A stretch of DNA of 64,000 nt from Brassica napus (GCF_020379485.1 NC_063436.1:14277389-14341388), one strand, 5' to 3'; positions 35,374 through 47,180 are shown, counted from the stretch's first letter. Notes: a model not told the origin generated them from the sequence alone. Numbers and translations: made by a program.

Positions 35374-35782
35374 CACTTATTAGTTATTACACAAATTTAA
35401 GATCTCTTAAAAATATCCCACTTGAGATAAACAATAAATAACAAAGCCTTTATTACAAATAGTCATGCAAAAACACAAATAAATAATAAAAAACATTGCA
35501 TTAACTTCTCACCCGCTGGTTCCACCTGCTGCGAGAGCTCCTAGCAGAGGAGAGAAACGGAAGGTTTTGAGTGTACTGTGCAGCGCACGGTGCTTCTCTC
35601 ATTTCTTATCCTACGCCTCTCCGTCTTTCTTATCCTGCACCTCTCCGCCTTGTTCCTGTGTCTCATGGACGCTTCTTCTCCAAGCAAAAAAAATATCTAT
35701 TGTCGTTGTTTCTCAGAATAGATTCTAGAGTTCCCGCATTGAATAATCGCGTTTGCGTTTCGCCAATTACCGTTTTCCAGAA
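35374..35782. other. Upstream region of the GATL6-like gene
   Basis: This holds leader and promoter sequence; CT-rich from 35590 onward. The open frame reaches upstream to 35753, but the conserved start is the ATG at 35783. Confidence 0.4.
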
Positions 35783-36959
35783 ATGCTTTGGATCACGAGA
35801 CTCTCTGCATTCTTCTCCGCCGCGATGGCGGTGATCGTCTTATCTCCGTCGCTACAATCCTTCCCTCCCGCGGCGGCGATCCGGTCCTCCGATCGTAGCT
35901 TAATCTCGTCCTTCAGAAACTCCCCGCCCTTTCGCAACGCCGCCGACGAATGTCTCCTCTCCTCCGCCGCAGACTCCAACGTCTGCAACCCCTTCTTAGT
36001 CCACGTGGCGATCACACTCGACGTAACTTACCTCCGCGGCTCAATCGCAGCCGTCAATTCAATCCTCCAACACTCCTTATGCCCCGAGAGCGTCTTCTTC
36101 CACTTCATCGTCTCCTCCGAGACAAACCTGGAGTCTCTCGTGAGATCGACGTTTCAAGAACTAAAATTCAACGTTTACTATTTTGCCCCTGAGACGGTCC
36201 GCGGCTTGATCTCATCCTCCGTGAGACAGGCACTCGAGCAGCCTTTGAACTACGCTAGAAACTACCTCGCGGAGCTTCTCGAGGGGTGTGTTAACCGGGT
36301 CATATACTTGGACTCGGATCTTGTGGTGGTCGACGACATCGTGAAGCTCTGGAAAACGGGTTTGGGTTCGAGGGTAATCGGAGCTCCAGAGGTATTTTAT
36401 ATTCATCAATTTATTATTAAATACTTTATAATTATTATTATAAGAATTTGCGTTCTTAACAGTATTTTTTTTTTTTTTTTTTTGTAAAATGCATTCAACG
36501 TTCTTACAGTATTGCCACGCGAATTTCACTAAGTACTTCACCGGAGGGTTCTGGGCCGAGGAGAGATTCTCGGGTACGTTTCGAGGGAGGAGGAGGGCTT
36601 GTTACTTCAACACGGGAGTGATGGTGATTGATTTGAAGAAGTGGAGACGTGGTGCGTACACTAGACGGATCGAGAAGTGGATGGAGGTTCAGAGATCGGA
36701 GAGGATCTACGAGCTGGGATCGCTTCCGCCGTTTCTGCTTGTTTTCGCCGGACACGTGGCGCCGATTTCGCATAGGTGGAACCAGCATGGGCTTGGTGGG
36801 GACAATGTTAGAGGGAGTTGTCGGGATTTGCATCCTGGTCCGGTGAGTTTGCTTCATTGGTCTGGTAGTGGGAAGCCGTGGTTAAGGCTTGACTCGAAAC
36901 GGCCTTGTCCGTTAGATGCTCTATGGACGCCTTACGACTTGTATCTACACACACATTGA
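35783..36959 (+). CDS. GATL6: GATL6-like glycosyltransferase (GT8 family) with one intron
   Basis: Exons 35783-36391 and 36510-36959 give 352 residues, close to the family size of about 350. The N-terminus [20 protein letters not shown] is a short signal-anchor. The GT8 domain shows [14 protein letters not shown] near residue 75, the metal-binding DxD in [14 protein letters not shown], and the C-terminal HWSGSGKPW and [15 protein letters not shown] motifs. GATL proteins act in the Golgi on pectin or xylan synthesis; GATL6 has been linked to rhamnogalacturonan I backbone formation in seed mucilage. Arabidopsis GATL genes are, to my knowledge, intronless. Here a 118-bp segment with GT-AG ends splits [14 protein letters not shown]; read through, it gives an in-frame stop, so it must be spliced. 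Position matches At4g02130. Confidence 0.93.
36392..36509 (+). other. Intron in GATL6-like gene, probably newly gained
   Basis: The segment is AT-rich with a long T-run (36464-36483) and GT-AG ends. Its 3' end CGTTCTTACAG|TATT is nearly repeated upstream inside the intron as CGTTCTTAACAGTATT (36451-36466), suggesting a local duplication created it. Confidence 0.7.
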
Positions 36960-39900
36960 CCAGCTGGTAATATTCTTAACATAAACTCTGTTCTTTTTTT
37001 TTTCAGTTTAATTAATATACTTGTTTAATGTTTGTTTGTACATCAGTAGTTGAACCACTAATCACTGACTCTAAATGCTAGACTCATTTTGACAGTGTGT
37101 GGTTGTCTTTTGCTCGTTTGATTTTGAACACTTGTGAAGCTTAATGCTTTTGTGGCTATGGCATCATAGAATCTTGCAGGGAAGCTATAGATTGATTGCA
37201 AGATTAAAGCGTCTCTTGTTTTTTTAATTGATAATATACCAGTGGTTCTTCTGTCGGTGGATGTATGCACAGTGGTGCCACTATGTAGGTTGTCTTCATC
37301 AAATGGCAGATGAGTGGCTCTGTCTGATGAATGTTCATCAGACCAAAAGGAAAAGTCATCCCACTTATATTGAGCTTTATTGTTTAAAATTGTCTTTTTT
37401 TCTGCAATATCATATGGTGCATTTAAATGAGAGATGACTGTTTGGCGATTTAAGGACTTAAGCTTCTGATAGAGATATTTTGTGCTTTGTTAGTGTCATA
37501 TCTTTGTTTAAGAGGAGTGTGTTTAGCTACTAATTAGATAAATCAGAGTACTAAGATTAAGAGAAAAGTTAAATAAATAGACGTGTGATCAACTTTTTCT
37601 TGACCGTCGCTATTAACGCAGCTACTTATTAGAGTTCAAGAGTTGATCTCTTTGATCTTGTGTTGCCATCTAAAAATATGTCTGACCCCACGTTCTCTTT
37701 TGTTCTTTATAAAAATGTTGAAAAGCAAAGGGTACCGATTCTTTTCGGACCAAATTGTAAATTTGTAAGTGAAAATGGCTCTTAGAACCCAACCACTGGT
37801 TGGCTTGAGCCAGCTTGTTATATCCTAATAACATGTGGGCTGATTCTGATCATTATGTATTGTTTTAAGAAAAAAAATTAACTTCTAAAAAGGAATATAA
37901 ATTAACTTTTTGATTGTTTTAAAGCAGCCATTTGGTGCTATACGAGGAGACTGGAGAGTAGAGGATGTTTCATCGATCTTGACCGGTTCGGTTTGGAAGA
38001 AAATCAAAGTTGCTTTTTGTTTGTAGAAGATGAACACCCTTCCCGGGTAAAATAGATTTGGTTTAAGCGAAACCGGAGACACAATTGAGATGTGGGAACT
38101 TTATTTTAACGAGTGCTTTACCGGCTTGTCGGATCATTTTTGTTGGTGAGAAGAAAACAGAGTTAGGTTATTCATGTGGATGATATTTCGTTGTGTTTTA
38201 TCAATAATGTTTTTTATAAAATAGGTTTTTGGTATGTTGTGCAGATACTACTTGTATAGTGTTCCCTCACTGAAAAAGAACCATGTACCCAAATAGAGAG
38301 ACTGATTAAGTTAATGGCTTATGTTCCCCAGTAGTCTCAGTTTCAACATGGCATGTTCCTCTATTAATGTCGGTCCGAAAACATAAACTGTCTAAAATAA
38401 ATTTTTTTATTACTCTTTTCCTTTAAACAAAAACTCGAGGGCGGGTATATTTTTTGCTTTTAAAATTATTGCCTAATATAATTTATATGTCATATTTTTG
38501 TATGATATGAATTTAATAGAATAGATAATTTTTGTAAGTATATTAAATAAATCAAGTTTTATAAGTATGTACTTGTGTCTTTCCTTGTATCATATACGTA
38601 TTTTTTTGTAATCATATTTGTATTTTTATCTGTGATCATAATTGCGTAATATTTTTAAAAAAATGATTAGTAAAGTATTTTGATAATTGTAAGAAATTTA
38701 TTAAATTGTTAAACTATAAATTTGTGCAATAGATTGTGATCCGCCCTTTCAGACGCAGACACATTTTTTGTTTTAAAATTTATTTTGAAAATTTAATTTT
38801 TATAATTGTGTTTTTATTTGTAATTATAATAAACATGTTAATTTTCAATAAAATCAAAGAGAATAATAAAGTCCCTAAAATAAAGAAAATACATAATTGG
38901 ACATAACATTTATCAATAAGTTATGATTTTGTTTTAATAGATTATAAAAACACAAATATAAAAATTCAATTTCTCAAAAAAAAATTAAAACTAAAAATCG
39001 GTCATGATCCTAATTTAATAGACCTAGAGCTATGATTGAACAGATAAATCGAGTGATCCGTATATAATCTAGTTCATATTACTGAAAAATCTGTTTATTA
39101 AAAATCTGATAAAATTTTGTAGAAATTCAAAATTCCCATGTTAACCCGTAGTTGGACGCCGATTGATCCGATAAAATCCCGAAAATCTGATAGTATATCT
39201 TTAAAAAATTGATTAATTTTTATATATTTTTAATATTACGTCTATTTTATTAAACTAAAATTGACATAAAATTGAATAAATTTGTGACTTTACAGATTTT
39301 GAAAAAATAATTATATTATTTAAAAACGAAAAATATTTTCAAATTTTTTTTTATTAATAAAAATGTATTATTAGTTTATTTTCGTTTTTAACAACTTATT
39401 ATAAGTTTGCATTTTTATTATTTTTAAAATTATAAATATCATATTTTGAAAAATTTTGGTATATTTCTATATTTATAAAAACTCTAGTAATATTGTCTGA
39501 ATTTATTTCTAATGTTAGTAACATGGTCGTTCTCAATTCTCATATTATCAAAATTTATATAAATGTATTAATAATAGTAATTTGGTCGGCCATTGCATTA
39601 AAGTCCAAATTAGTAAAAGTCTACAAATAGATTTGTTTTTGAAGCTCATGTCTTTAAGTTTTACAGCAAAGCAAACCCATTAACCCATCCCTAATTTGCA
39701 CAACAAAAAGATAAACATAAGTTTTTAAAAACACGTGTGTTATACTTACACGTGAAAGTAAAGAAGATAAGCCGATGAACATATGCCATCTGGTTCTTGT
39801 TTCCGTCGCAGCACCACCAGTGACGATTTCACTGTAATGGTTAAGGTTTTTGAGGCTAATCCATCAAAATCGCCAAAATCCTCAACAAACTACTTTAGAA

Positions 39901-41322
39901 ATCCCTTAACAAATCAATTCAGCCATCATCTCATAGGTTTACCTCCTTCTTTCATCTCTAAACACATCTCAAATCATATTCACCATCGAACACTACATCC
40001 GACATGGAGGACCGAAGGTATTATTACTCCTATGAAATAAGACCGATCACAAGTTCCATAAACACAACTGCTTTATGTAGAGAGAAATGTAACCGATCAA
40101 CTTTGCGAGAAACAGATCGTGGTTATTCATTTAATTAAATAATACAGTTATAAAATAATCAATTTTTTTTTTAAATTAGTTGAACCCTACTTTTATCAAT
40201 GGGTCACACTGCTGTTTTAATAGAATAGATAAGAATAAGGGCCCTTCTATTTTTCTCAGCTTGGCACCGTAAGGCCGGGCCTGGCCATGTTATAACCGAG
40301 ACTACAAGTCTAAAGGAGGAACATAAGCCGATCGGATCTTGCAAGGGGTTGGTGCATTGATGCCGAGAATACTGGCCATGTTGTAACTGAGACTACAAAT
40401 CTACAAGGGAAACATAAGACATTATTAACCAAATCAATCTCTTTACTTGGGAACATGATTATTTTCGAAGAAACTGGCAAAATAAACTATAATGAAAATG
40501 TTTTTATTTTGAATTAATTGATCAGTTCTAGACATAATCGCCTTTATAATCGAAAAATATTACTAAAAATTATATAATAAATCAAAAATAGAAAAAGCAA
40601 TACCATCAAATGGAATATTTTATATTTTTTGATATACAAAAATTGAAATACAAAAACAATTTGGATATTATATTGTAACCCCTTTTACAAAGATAAAATA
40701 GACGTTCTAACTTATCTTAACTTATCTCATTATTTTCTCCCCTTACAATCCGGAGATGACGAGTGGATCTTGGTCAACGACATGGATATTTTTGAAACTA
40801 TTCAAATACGATGAATTATTAATTTATGATTTTAATGGAACCATATATTTACATAAAATATTCTAAAAAAATTATTATTTTATTATTTTATCGATTTGTG
40901 TCAAATTTTGAATCAGTTGGAACCGGTAAAATTTATTAATTTGTAAAAAAATATTAATTTATCGAATATTAATTCATAGAGATTCTACCGTACAACTTTT
41001 TTTTTAACCAAAAAAAAAACCTACAACGAACATCACCAAACTCCAAAAAAATAACTAGCAAACAGACTTTCATTTTCAAAATACTCCCGCTGAGGCTAGA
41101 TAGAACCGGGAGTATATGGGCCTATCTTGTGATCCAATTGTTATTTCTTTTGTGGGCTTTTAACATAATTTCCCTTTTCTTCACAATTGGATTCATTTGT
41201 TCAAAAACTAATTTTCAACTTTTGTAATTGTAAAATGAGATTTGGTGAATGATCACAATCACATCCATAACCGCTTTATAGAGATTCGTTGATGCACTGT
41301 AAACTTTGATTAGGGTTTGAAC
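36960..41322. other. Gene-poor region with decayed repeats
   Basis: No supported gene. The 3' UTR of the GATL6-like gene probably covers the first 400 bases. From 38000 to 39780 the DNA is very AT-rich. A frame at 39783-40040 (85 codons; RRSTTSDDFTVMVKVFEANP near its start) has weak coding character and no family. Near 40282-40430 a unit of about 47 bases containing GAGACTACAA is repeated twice (CTGGCCATGTTATAACCGAG and CTGGCCATGTTGTAACTGAG). A short palindrome ACTCCCG...CGGGAGT is at 41084-41114. Confidence 0.35.
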
Positions 41323-42550
41323 ATGGCGTCGGAATCGCGATCGACGCCGATATCAGCATCATCGCCGGCGTCGTCTTCTTCGCCAAGCGGGAAACGAACA
41401 AGAGATCCGGAAGACGATGAGGTCTATCTCGATAACCTCCGCTCCCAAAAACGTTATCTCAGCGAGGTTTGTTGGCTTCTCGCTCGTTCTAATCGTTTGC
41501 CTATGTACTTCAATTGATTCAATTGTTTGCCATCTCTTTAGCTAATTGTATTGATTCTGGTTTCGATTGCAATGGCTTGGCTAATCATCTTCTTTGTTGT
41601 AGATAATGGCTTGCAGTTTAAACGGACTAACCGTCGGAGACTCAGTCTCCGTCAACATGTTAGACTCTCCTTCTCGCTCTGAGACCTTTCTTTCTCCCAA
41701 CAACAACCACAGGTCTGTTTATGTGGATAGATGTGATTGTGTATATATATATTATATAAGTGCTGTTCGTTTGGTTGACGGCTGCGTCGGCGTCAATTGT
41801 TTTAATAAACTCTTGTCGATCGCCGAAAAATTCTGCGTCTGCGATTAAAACTGCGTCGGCGTCTACGAAACGAACAACAACTATTTTCATTGACGGCGAC
41901 GCCGAAAACTGCGGCAACCAAACGAACATGACTATAGTTGAATGATCTTTTAAGTGTGTGTTTTGTAAAATGCCAAAGAAGCAAGTTTAATAACTATCTC
42001 TGATGAGGAGCTTCAATCATGTGTGTGTTGATAACACAGGGATGACTTGCCGTTACAATACTCTCCCATGTCTGAAGACTCGGATGAAGCCAGGTTCTGC
42101 GAGGACCCAATAACAAGCACTAGCTCATCCCAACCCGAGAGCCGCCCTACTAGTCCTGTTTCGCCTTACCGATACCAAAGACCTCTTACTTCAACAACCT
42201 CACACCATTTGTCAAATTCACATTCATGCCCTGCCTCCATGAGTACTAGTGCAACTCCACAGTCTCGCCAAAGAGGATCTGACACGGAAGGAAGGTTTCC
42301 CTCATCGCCTAGCGACATCTGCCATTCGAGTGACTTGAGAAGGACCGCTCTACTAAGGTCTGTTCAAATGAGAACACAGCCTTGTGGTATTGCTTCAAGT
42401 TCTGGGACAAGCAATGTTGACGGTGGTGAAGAGAGGATGTGCTTTAAGTCTATGGAAGAAGATAATAGAGGGGAAGATGTCTCTTATACTCAAGTCTCTG
42501 GTAAGAGCAAGTCTTGTAAAGCGTTGGACATGAGACTATGTGAACGATGA
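41323..42550 (+). CDS. Uncharacterised plant-specific Ser/Pro-rich protein (three exons)
   Basis: Exons 41323-41466, 41603-41712 and 42040-42550 give 254 residues. The N-terminus is Ser/Pro-rich with KRTRDPEDDEVYLDNLRSQK, RYLSEIMACSLNGLTVGDSV spans exons 1 and 2, and exon 3 starts DDLPLQYSPMSEDSDEARFC. Blocks SPVSPYRYQRPLTS and DICHSSDLRRTALLRSVQMR follow; the latter is the most helix-like and probably the best conserved. The rest looks disordered and rich in potential phosphorylation sites. I recall similar unnamed Arabidopsis proteins but know no function; the KR-rich N-terminus suggests a nuclear protein. The last exon has been copied twice downstream (45373 and 48142). Intron 2 contains a MITE. 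Confidence 0.75.
41764..41928. mobile_element. Terminal-inverted-repeat MITE in intron 2
   Basis: The left end TGTTCGTTTGGTTG (41764) is the exact complement of the right end CAACCAAACGAACA (41915-41928). Both arms are rich in GGCGTCG/CGACGCC, giving a 165-bp hairpin-like element. The type resembles hAT MITEs of this family. I found no clear target duplication. The downstream exon-3 copies start their similarity right after this element. Confidence 0.75.
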
Positions 42551-43448
42551 TGAAATACTATTGTCTCAATCTCAAAAGACGATTTCATCTACTTATCCAC
42601 ATTTTATTTATGATCTTGTTTATGTAACCATTTAAAAATCAACTTTTGTAATCAGATTTTATAGGACACCACCACCCTTTCTATACCATAAGCCAAATAT
42701 TATATACCAGAAACCAAACAAGGAAAGTGGACCCATGTGCTTCAATGCCAAAGTAGTCAAAAATAATTGTACTTTTAAAATATTATTAGTTAAGAATTAT
42801 TGGCATTGACAAAAAAATTAAGAATTAAAGGAAATAGCTAATTCCAGAAAAGAGTATATTTATAATCAGATTTAATTTTTTTTTTGGTAATCAATCAGAT
42901 TTAATATTTCTTCTTAGTATATGTGAAACAGAATAACATTGAAATTTTAGGACCATAGAGTATTATTTAGCTTTAATGAGGGGTTTTAGAAAATATTTTT
43001 TTCTCAAAAGGAAGTGTATTTTTAAAATTTGAAAACAAGTTGACTCCAAATGGTGACCATATATTAGGGAACAACGATAAGAATAGATTTAATATTCTTC
43101 AAATTTTATACTAATTACGTGATTTTGTAGTCAAATTATTAACTATGTGTCTCACTCCATTCCTCTATTTTCCTTATGCATATATGAAAAATGTGTGAAG
43201 AAATGATTTTCGTACCAGTTTTGATGAGGAATGAATTGACCAAATGTTCATACTTTTTATTAACTAAAAACAAGAAATTCAATTTCTAGTTATTTTTAAC
43301 TGTGATATTTTTTTTTAAGAAAATATTATTTAAAATTATTGTAGCAATCAACCAGGACCAAACTTATATAACAGGACCAAACTTATATAAATATGTATAT
43401 GAAGGAAGTTGCATTTCGTCTCAAAACCAAAAATATTATTCGATCACC
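42551..43448. other. Spacer with 3' flank shared by the duplicated copies
   Basis: From about 42590 to 42760 the sequence (for example TACCATAAGCCAAATATTAT) matches 46125-46280 downstream of the second copy, so the duplicated segment included 3' flank. The rest is AT-rich upstream region of the protease gene. Confidence 0.5.
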
Positions 43449-44636
43449 ATGTCTCTTGCAATTAGACTGATGGGCATGACACTCTCTATTCAAATCATTA
43501 CATCTTTTCTCTTTGCTGCCCCTGTCTCATCATCACCTCCCAGTGGTTTCACCATCGACTTATTCAAGCGTCGCCTCAATTCATCTTCTTCTCGAATCTA
43601 TAATACTCAGCTCGGATCTCCTTACGCGGATACTCTCTTTGATACCTCCGTGTATCTTATGAAATTACAAATAGGTACTCCTCCTGTTGAGATCGAAGCT
43701 ATCTTAGACACAGGAAGCGAGGTCATCTGGACAGATTGTTTGCCTTGTCATAACTGCTTTAAACAAAGCGGTCCAGCATTCAACCCTTTAGATTCCTCGA
43801 CCTACGAAGAGAAAATATGCGATGGCAGTCCTTGTCAGTATGAGATAGACTACACAGACCAAAGCTATACAAGAGGAACCTATGCAACCGAGACTGTCAC
43901 GATCCAATCAACTTCAGGCTATTCCTATGTAATGCCTAAAACCACTATTGGATGTTCCCACAACGCCTCAGTCACGTTTCAAACAAGCGCTTCGGGCATT
44001 GTTGGTCTAAACTGGGGACCTTGGTCACTCGTCTCTCAGATGGGGGATGACATGCTAGGTCTCATGTCTTACTGCTTTTCCGGTGAGGGAACTAGTAAGC
44101 TCAACTTTGGAGGTAATGCTATTGTGTCAGGAGATGGGACTATATCAGCCAATATGTTTAAGAAGGAGGAGGATCCCAATCAGTATTACCTAAACCTAGA
44201 TGCGATCAGCGTTGGGAAGACTCGCATTGAGACACTGGGGACACCGTTTCACGCCTCAAACGGGAACATGATCATTGACTCTGGAACAACTTACACCTTC
44301 TTGCGCAAGACCTACTACAACAAAGTGAGGAAGGCAGTGGAAAACATTGTGAAGGCGGATCAAGAAGATTCTGGAGACAACTGGCTTTGCTACAAAACGA
44401 ACAACATGGATATTTTTCCAGTGATCACAATGCATTTCCAAGGTGGTGCGGATCTTGTTTTGGATAAATACAATACGTATATGATCAGTGGAGAAACCAT
44501 TTGTCTGATGATTTTATGTGATAGCCGGACACCAGTTTTTGGTAACAGAGCACAAAACAATTTTTGGGTTGGTTATGATCCGTCTTCACTATTGGTTTCT
44601 TTTAAACCCACCAAGTGTTCTGCATTGTGGAGTTAG
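43449..44636 (+). CDS. Pepsin-like aspartic protease (A1 family, CDR1-like)
   Basis: A single exon coding for 395 residues. The N-terminus MSLAIRLMGMTLSIQIITSF is a signal peptide. A short pro-segment (FTIDLFKRRLNSSSSRIYN) follows. The first active-site motif is DTGSEVIWTDCLPCHNCF at about residue 87 and the second is IIDSGTTYTFL at about residue 277. The cysteine-rich loop after the first motif (CLPCHNC) marks the plant nucellin/CDR1-like group of atypical aspartic proteases, which are secreted, often to the apoplast, and in some cases take part in defence signalling. Both catalytic Asp residues are present, so it should be active. The frame extends upstream to 43302 but the signal peptide fixes the start at 43449. 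It lies inside the repeated exon-3 region, so it may have been moved or flanked by those duplications. Confidence 0.9.
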   Translation: MSLAIRLMGMTLSIQIITSFLFAAPVSSSPPSGFTIDLFKRRLNSSSSRIYNTQLGSPYADTLFDTSVYLMKLQIGTPPVEIEAILDTGSEVIWTDCLPCHNCFKQSGPAFNPLDSSTYEEKICDGSPCQYEIDYTDQSYTRGTYATETVTIQSTSGYSYVMPKTTIGCSHNASVTFQTSASGIVGLNWGPWSLVSQMGDDMLGLMSYCFSGEGTSKLNFGGNAIVSGDGTISANMFKKEEDPNQYYLNLDAISVGKTRIETLGTPFHASNGNMIIDSGTTYTFLRKTYYNKVRKAVENIVKADQEDSGDNWLCYKTNNMDIFPVITMHFQGGADLVLDKYNTYMISGETICLMILCDSRTPVFGNRAQNNFWVGYDPSSLLVSFKPTKCSALWS

Positions 44637-45264
44637 ACAAGACAAACAAGAGAGTCATTTTTCAATAATAAAGACCACATAGGATGGATTTGTTTATGTG
44701 AATGAGTTGTTGAGTCGTAATCATAATAAATCATTAATAACCTTTTAGACACACACACACAGCTCCATGCGTTACCTCCAAGAACTCATGCATCACTTTT
44801 CTCTCTCTTCATCCATTGATAATGTAGGAAGATGCACAACCTGTTGCAAAATCTTGTTCGAATTGAGGTTGGATTAACTACGATTGATTTACGATTACAA
44901 ATTTCTCCAACGCGTAAAGTCTATTTTCTCCAACTGCTTGTTTTTCCTTCAGTCTTATCTTCTTCTTCTTCTTTATTTTAAATTCACACACAAGACCTAC
45001 TAGACCCACATTTACAGGGGCACATGCAGTGAAACATCGATCTTGACCCCCTAATTTTTTGATGGTATAGTGTATTATTAAAACATTCAAAACAAAAACA
45101 AAAAAAGTTATTCGTACCCAAGTCTAAGATTTCTGCGCCGTCCAAATGTCTAAACCGAATTTTTACAAAATTGTGTGAAATTGATTATGCGAAGCTCATT
45201 ATCACGACAGTAATTTATACCTTTTCATCAAGTGTTTGGAATTGGTGTAATTATAAATATTGAA
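44637..45264. other. Spacer after the protease gene
   Basis: 3' UTR of the protease gene, then AT-rich sequence without a supported gene. Similarity to the intron 2 end of the gene at 41323 starts at about 45264 (TAGTTGAATGATCTTT). Confidence 0.4.
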
Positions 45265-45372
45265 TAGTTGAATGATCTTTAAGTGTGTGTGTTTGTAAAA
45301 TGCCAAAGAAGCAAGTCTCAACAAGCCCTGGTTTTAAGTTTTATGATTGTTCATTCATGTGTTGTAACGCAG

Positions 45373-45829
45373 GGATGACTTGCCACTACAGTACTCTCCC
45401 ATGTCTGAAGACTCTGACGAAGTCTATAAATTCTGCGAGGACCCAATAACAAGAACTAGCTCATCCCAACCCGACAGCCGCCCTACTAGTCCTGTTTCAC
45501 CTTACCGATACCAAAGACCTCTTACTTCAACAACCTCACACCATTCCTCAAATTCACATACACTCCCTGCCTCCATGAGCACTACTAGTACTACTCCACA
45601 GCCTAGCGATATCTGCCATTCGAGTGACTTGACAAGAACGGCTCTTCTCAGGTCTGTTCAAATGAGAACACAGCCTTGTGGTATTGCTTCAACTTCTGGG
45701 ACAAGCAATGTTGACGGTGGTGAAGAGAGGATGTGCTTTAAGTCTATGGAAGAAGATATGTCTTATACTGAATTCTCTGGTAAGAGTAAGTCTTGTAAAG
45801 CATTGGACATGAGACTATGTGAACGATGA
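45373..45829 (+). pseudogene. Second copy of exon 3 of the uncharacterised gene
   Basis: This is an intact open copy of the last exon: the acceptor CGCAG, then DDLPLQYSPMSEDSDEVYKF, SPVSPYRYQRPLTS, DICHSSDLTRTALLRSVQMR and the same ending KALDMRLCER. It has a deletion around the QSRQRGSDTEG region and a few substitutions. Exons 1 and 2 are absent; similarity begins in the old intron 2 at about 45264. It is a truncated duplicate, but the frame is uninterrupted, so use as an alternative last exon or part of a new transcript cannot be excluded. Confidence 0.8.
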
Positions 45830-46499
45830 TGAAATACTATTGTCTAGACGATTTTTTATTCTTATCCCCATTATAGATACGTTGTGGAGTGCAATGAAGA
45901 ACACTCCATTAAAGCTCTCATATCTCTATCAGTGCATTTGGTTGTGGATCCTTTCATCTTCAATCTCATGGAAGATGTTTCAGTAAAGTTTCTTCTCTTG
46001 TCTGTCTCATTGCATAGTTAGTTTAGTTAGGCTTTGGTCGTTTGGTGGATGTGGTTGAGATGATAAGCCGTCATGACACTCTTAGAACAGAAATCCAAAA
46101 GCGATAAGAAGACGAGCTTACAGAGATCCATTTATGATCTTGCTTATATAACCATTTAAAAATCATTTTTGTAATCAGAATTTTAAAGACACCACCCTTT
46201 CTAATACCATAAGCCAAATATTATTTACCAGAAACCAAACAAGGAAAGTGGACCATGTACTTCAATCCCAAACCCAAAGTAGTTGAGGAAACAGAGTAAT
46301 AATGTTTCACTAGGGGACAGTTGATGGTTAGAAGAAATAGGGTATGGAGATAGAGGCATTGTTCAGTAGGGTCAGACTCAGAGAGACAATAGTTGATGGT
46401 TAAAACCACATAGGGTATGGAGATAGATGCTTTGTTCATCAGGGCAGAGGGAGAGTTGAATGATGCCTATTTGTTCTCAAACCAAAAGGCACAAAACGA
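45830..46499. other. Flank of the second copy, with a direct repeat
   Basis: Shared 3' flank with the first copy runs to about 46290. Near 46317-46440 a unit of roughly 55 bases (AGTTGATGGTTA..., GGGTATGGAGATAGA...) is repeated twice in direct orientation. No gene. Confidence 0.45.
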
Positions 46500-46836
46500 G
46501 GGAACTGAGAAGATGTAACAAGTGAAGGGAGTTGCTAGAACTTACCGTTGACTTGGTTAAGATAAAACATAAAAGTCCTTGTGTTTGCTTGATATTTTAG
46601 TCTAAAAGTCTAGAACTAGTAGTATGGGTAACGAGTGGAGAATACAGAGATTACTATGCTGTTTTTTCTTGTATAAATATGTGCTTGGGATGTTGTGTGT
46701 AATGTATGGGAAAAAATCAGTTTCTCCCATCTTTTCTATGTCTAAAAACGTTTTCCCTTATTCTTGAACTAAAAGTGAACAACAAAGTGATGAAGACAGC
46801 CTTCAATTTCTTGCAACTTACAGCACGGTATCAGAG
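46500..46836 (+). mobile_element. Copia-type LTR remnant with primer binding site
   Basis: GGTATCAGAGCC at 46827-46838 matches the initiator-tRNA-Met primer binding site used by plant copia elements. The DNA before it has LTR features: a TATA-like TATAAATATG near 46672 and an end in TTACA just before the primer site. No gag or pol sequence follows. The left limit is approximate. Confidence 0.5.
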
Positions 46837-47039
46837 CCCCTGCTGATTATTGGAGCCTTGTTGAGCAAAACAGAATATACTCTCAAGCATATCAACTCCG
46901 AAGCTAAACACATCGGACAAATCCGACATTGTATTAGACATATACAATGTTGGAGACATCTGATGTATATAGCTTTGGGGTTGATATGCTTGAGAGTATA
47001 TACCGTATTGTTCAACAAGGCTCCAAGGATCAGCGGGGG
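46837..47039. repeat. Imperfect 97-bp foldback made of kinase gene sequence
   Basis: Bases 46837-46933 and 46943-47039 are imperfect reverse complements (about 80-85% by eye) with a nine-base loop, TTAGACATA. The right arm codes for a decayed version of the protein kinase segment EKSDVYSFGM (subdomain IX). A third copy of that segment follows directly at 47048-47102 (MLEKSDVYSFGMTMLKSIF). Transcribed, this would form a long hairpin with bulges, similar in shape to young plant MIRNA precursors. Confidence 0.75.
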
Positions 47040-47180
47040 CGATTCAATGTTGGAGAAATCCGATGTTTATAGCTTTGGGATGACTATGCTTAAGAGTATA
47101 TTCCATTACAGAGCAGCAAATTATCAATCACACCGTGGCGGTAGTCTTCTCAGCTTTGTAAGAGTAACTACTCGTACGTA
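47040..47180 (+). pseudogene. Receptor-like kinase fragment (subdomain IX)
   Basis: MLEKSDVYSFGMTMLKSIF matches the conserved SDVYSFG region of receptor-like kinases. The sequence after it (CACACCGTGGCGGTAGTCTTC) reappears near 48512 after the third exon-3 copy, so this kinase relic belongs to the local duplicated unit. No other kinase motifs are present. Confidence 0.6.

Noticed and set aside
36504..36857. Minus-strand frame opposite GATL6 exon 2
   Set aside because: Shadow of a strongly supported GT8 exon; no independent family resemblance.
41084..41114. Short palindrome ACTCCCG...CGGGAGT as a terminator or small RNA
   Set aside because: Too short and without context; plant genes do not use hairpin terminators.
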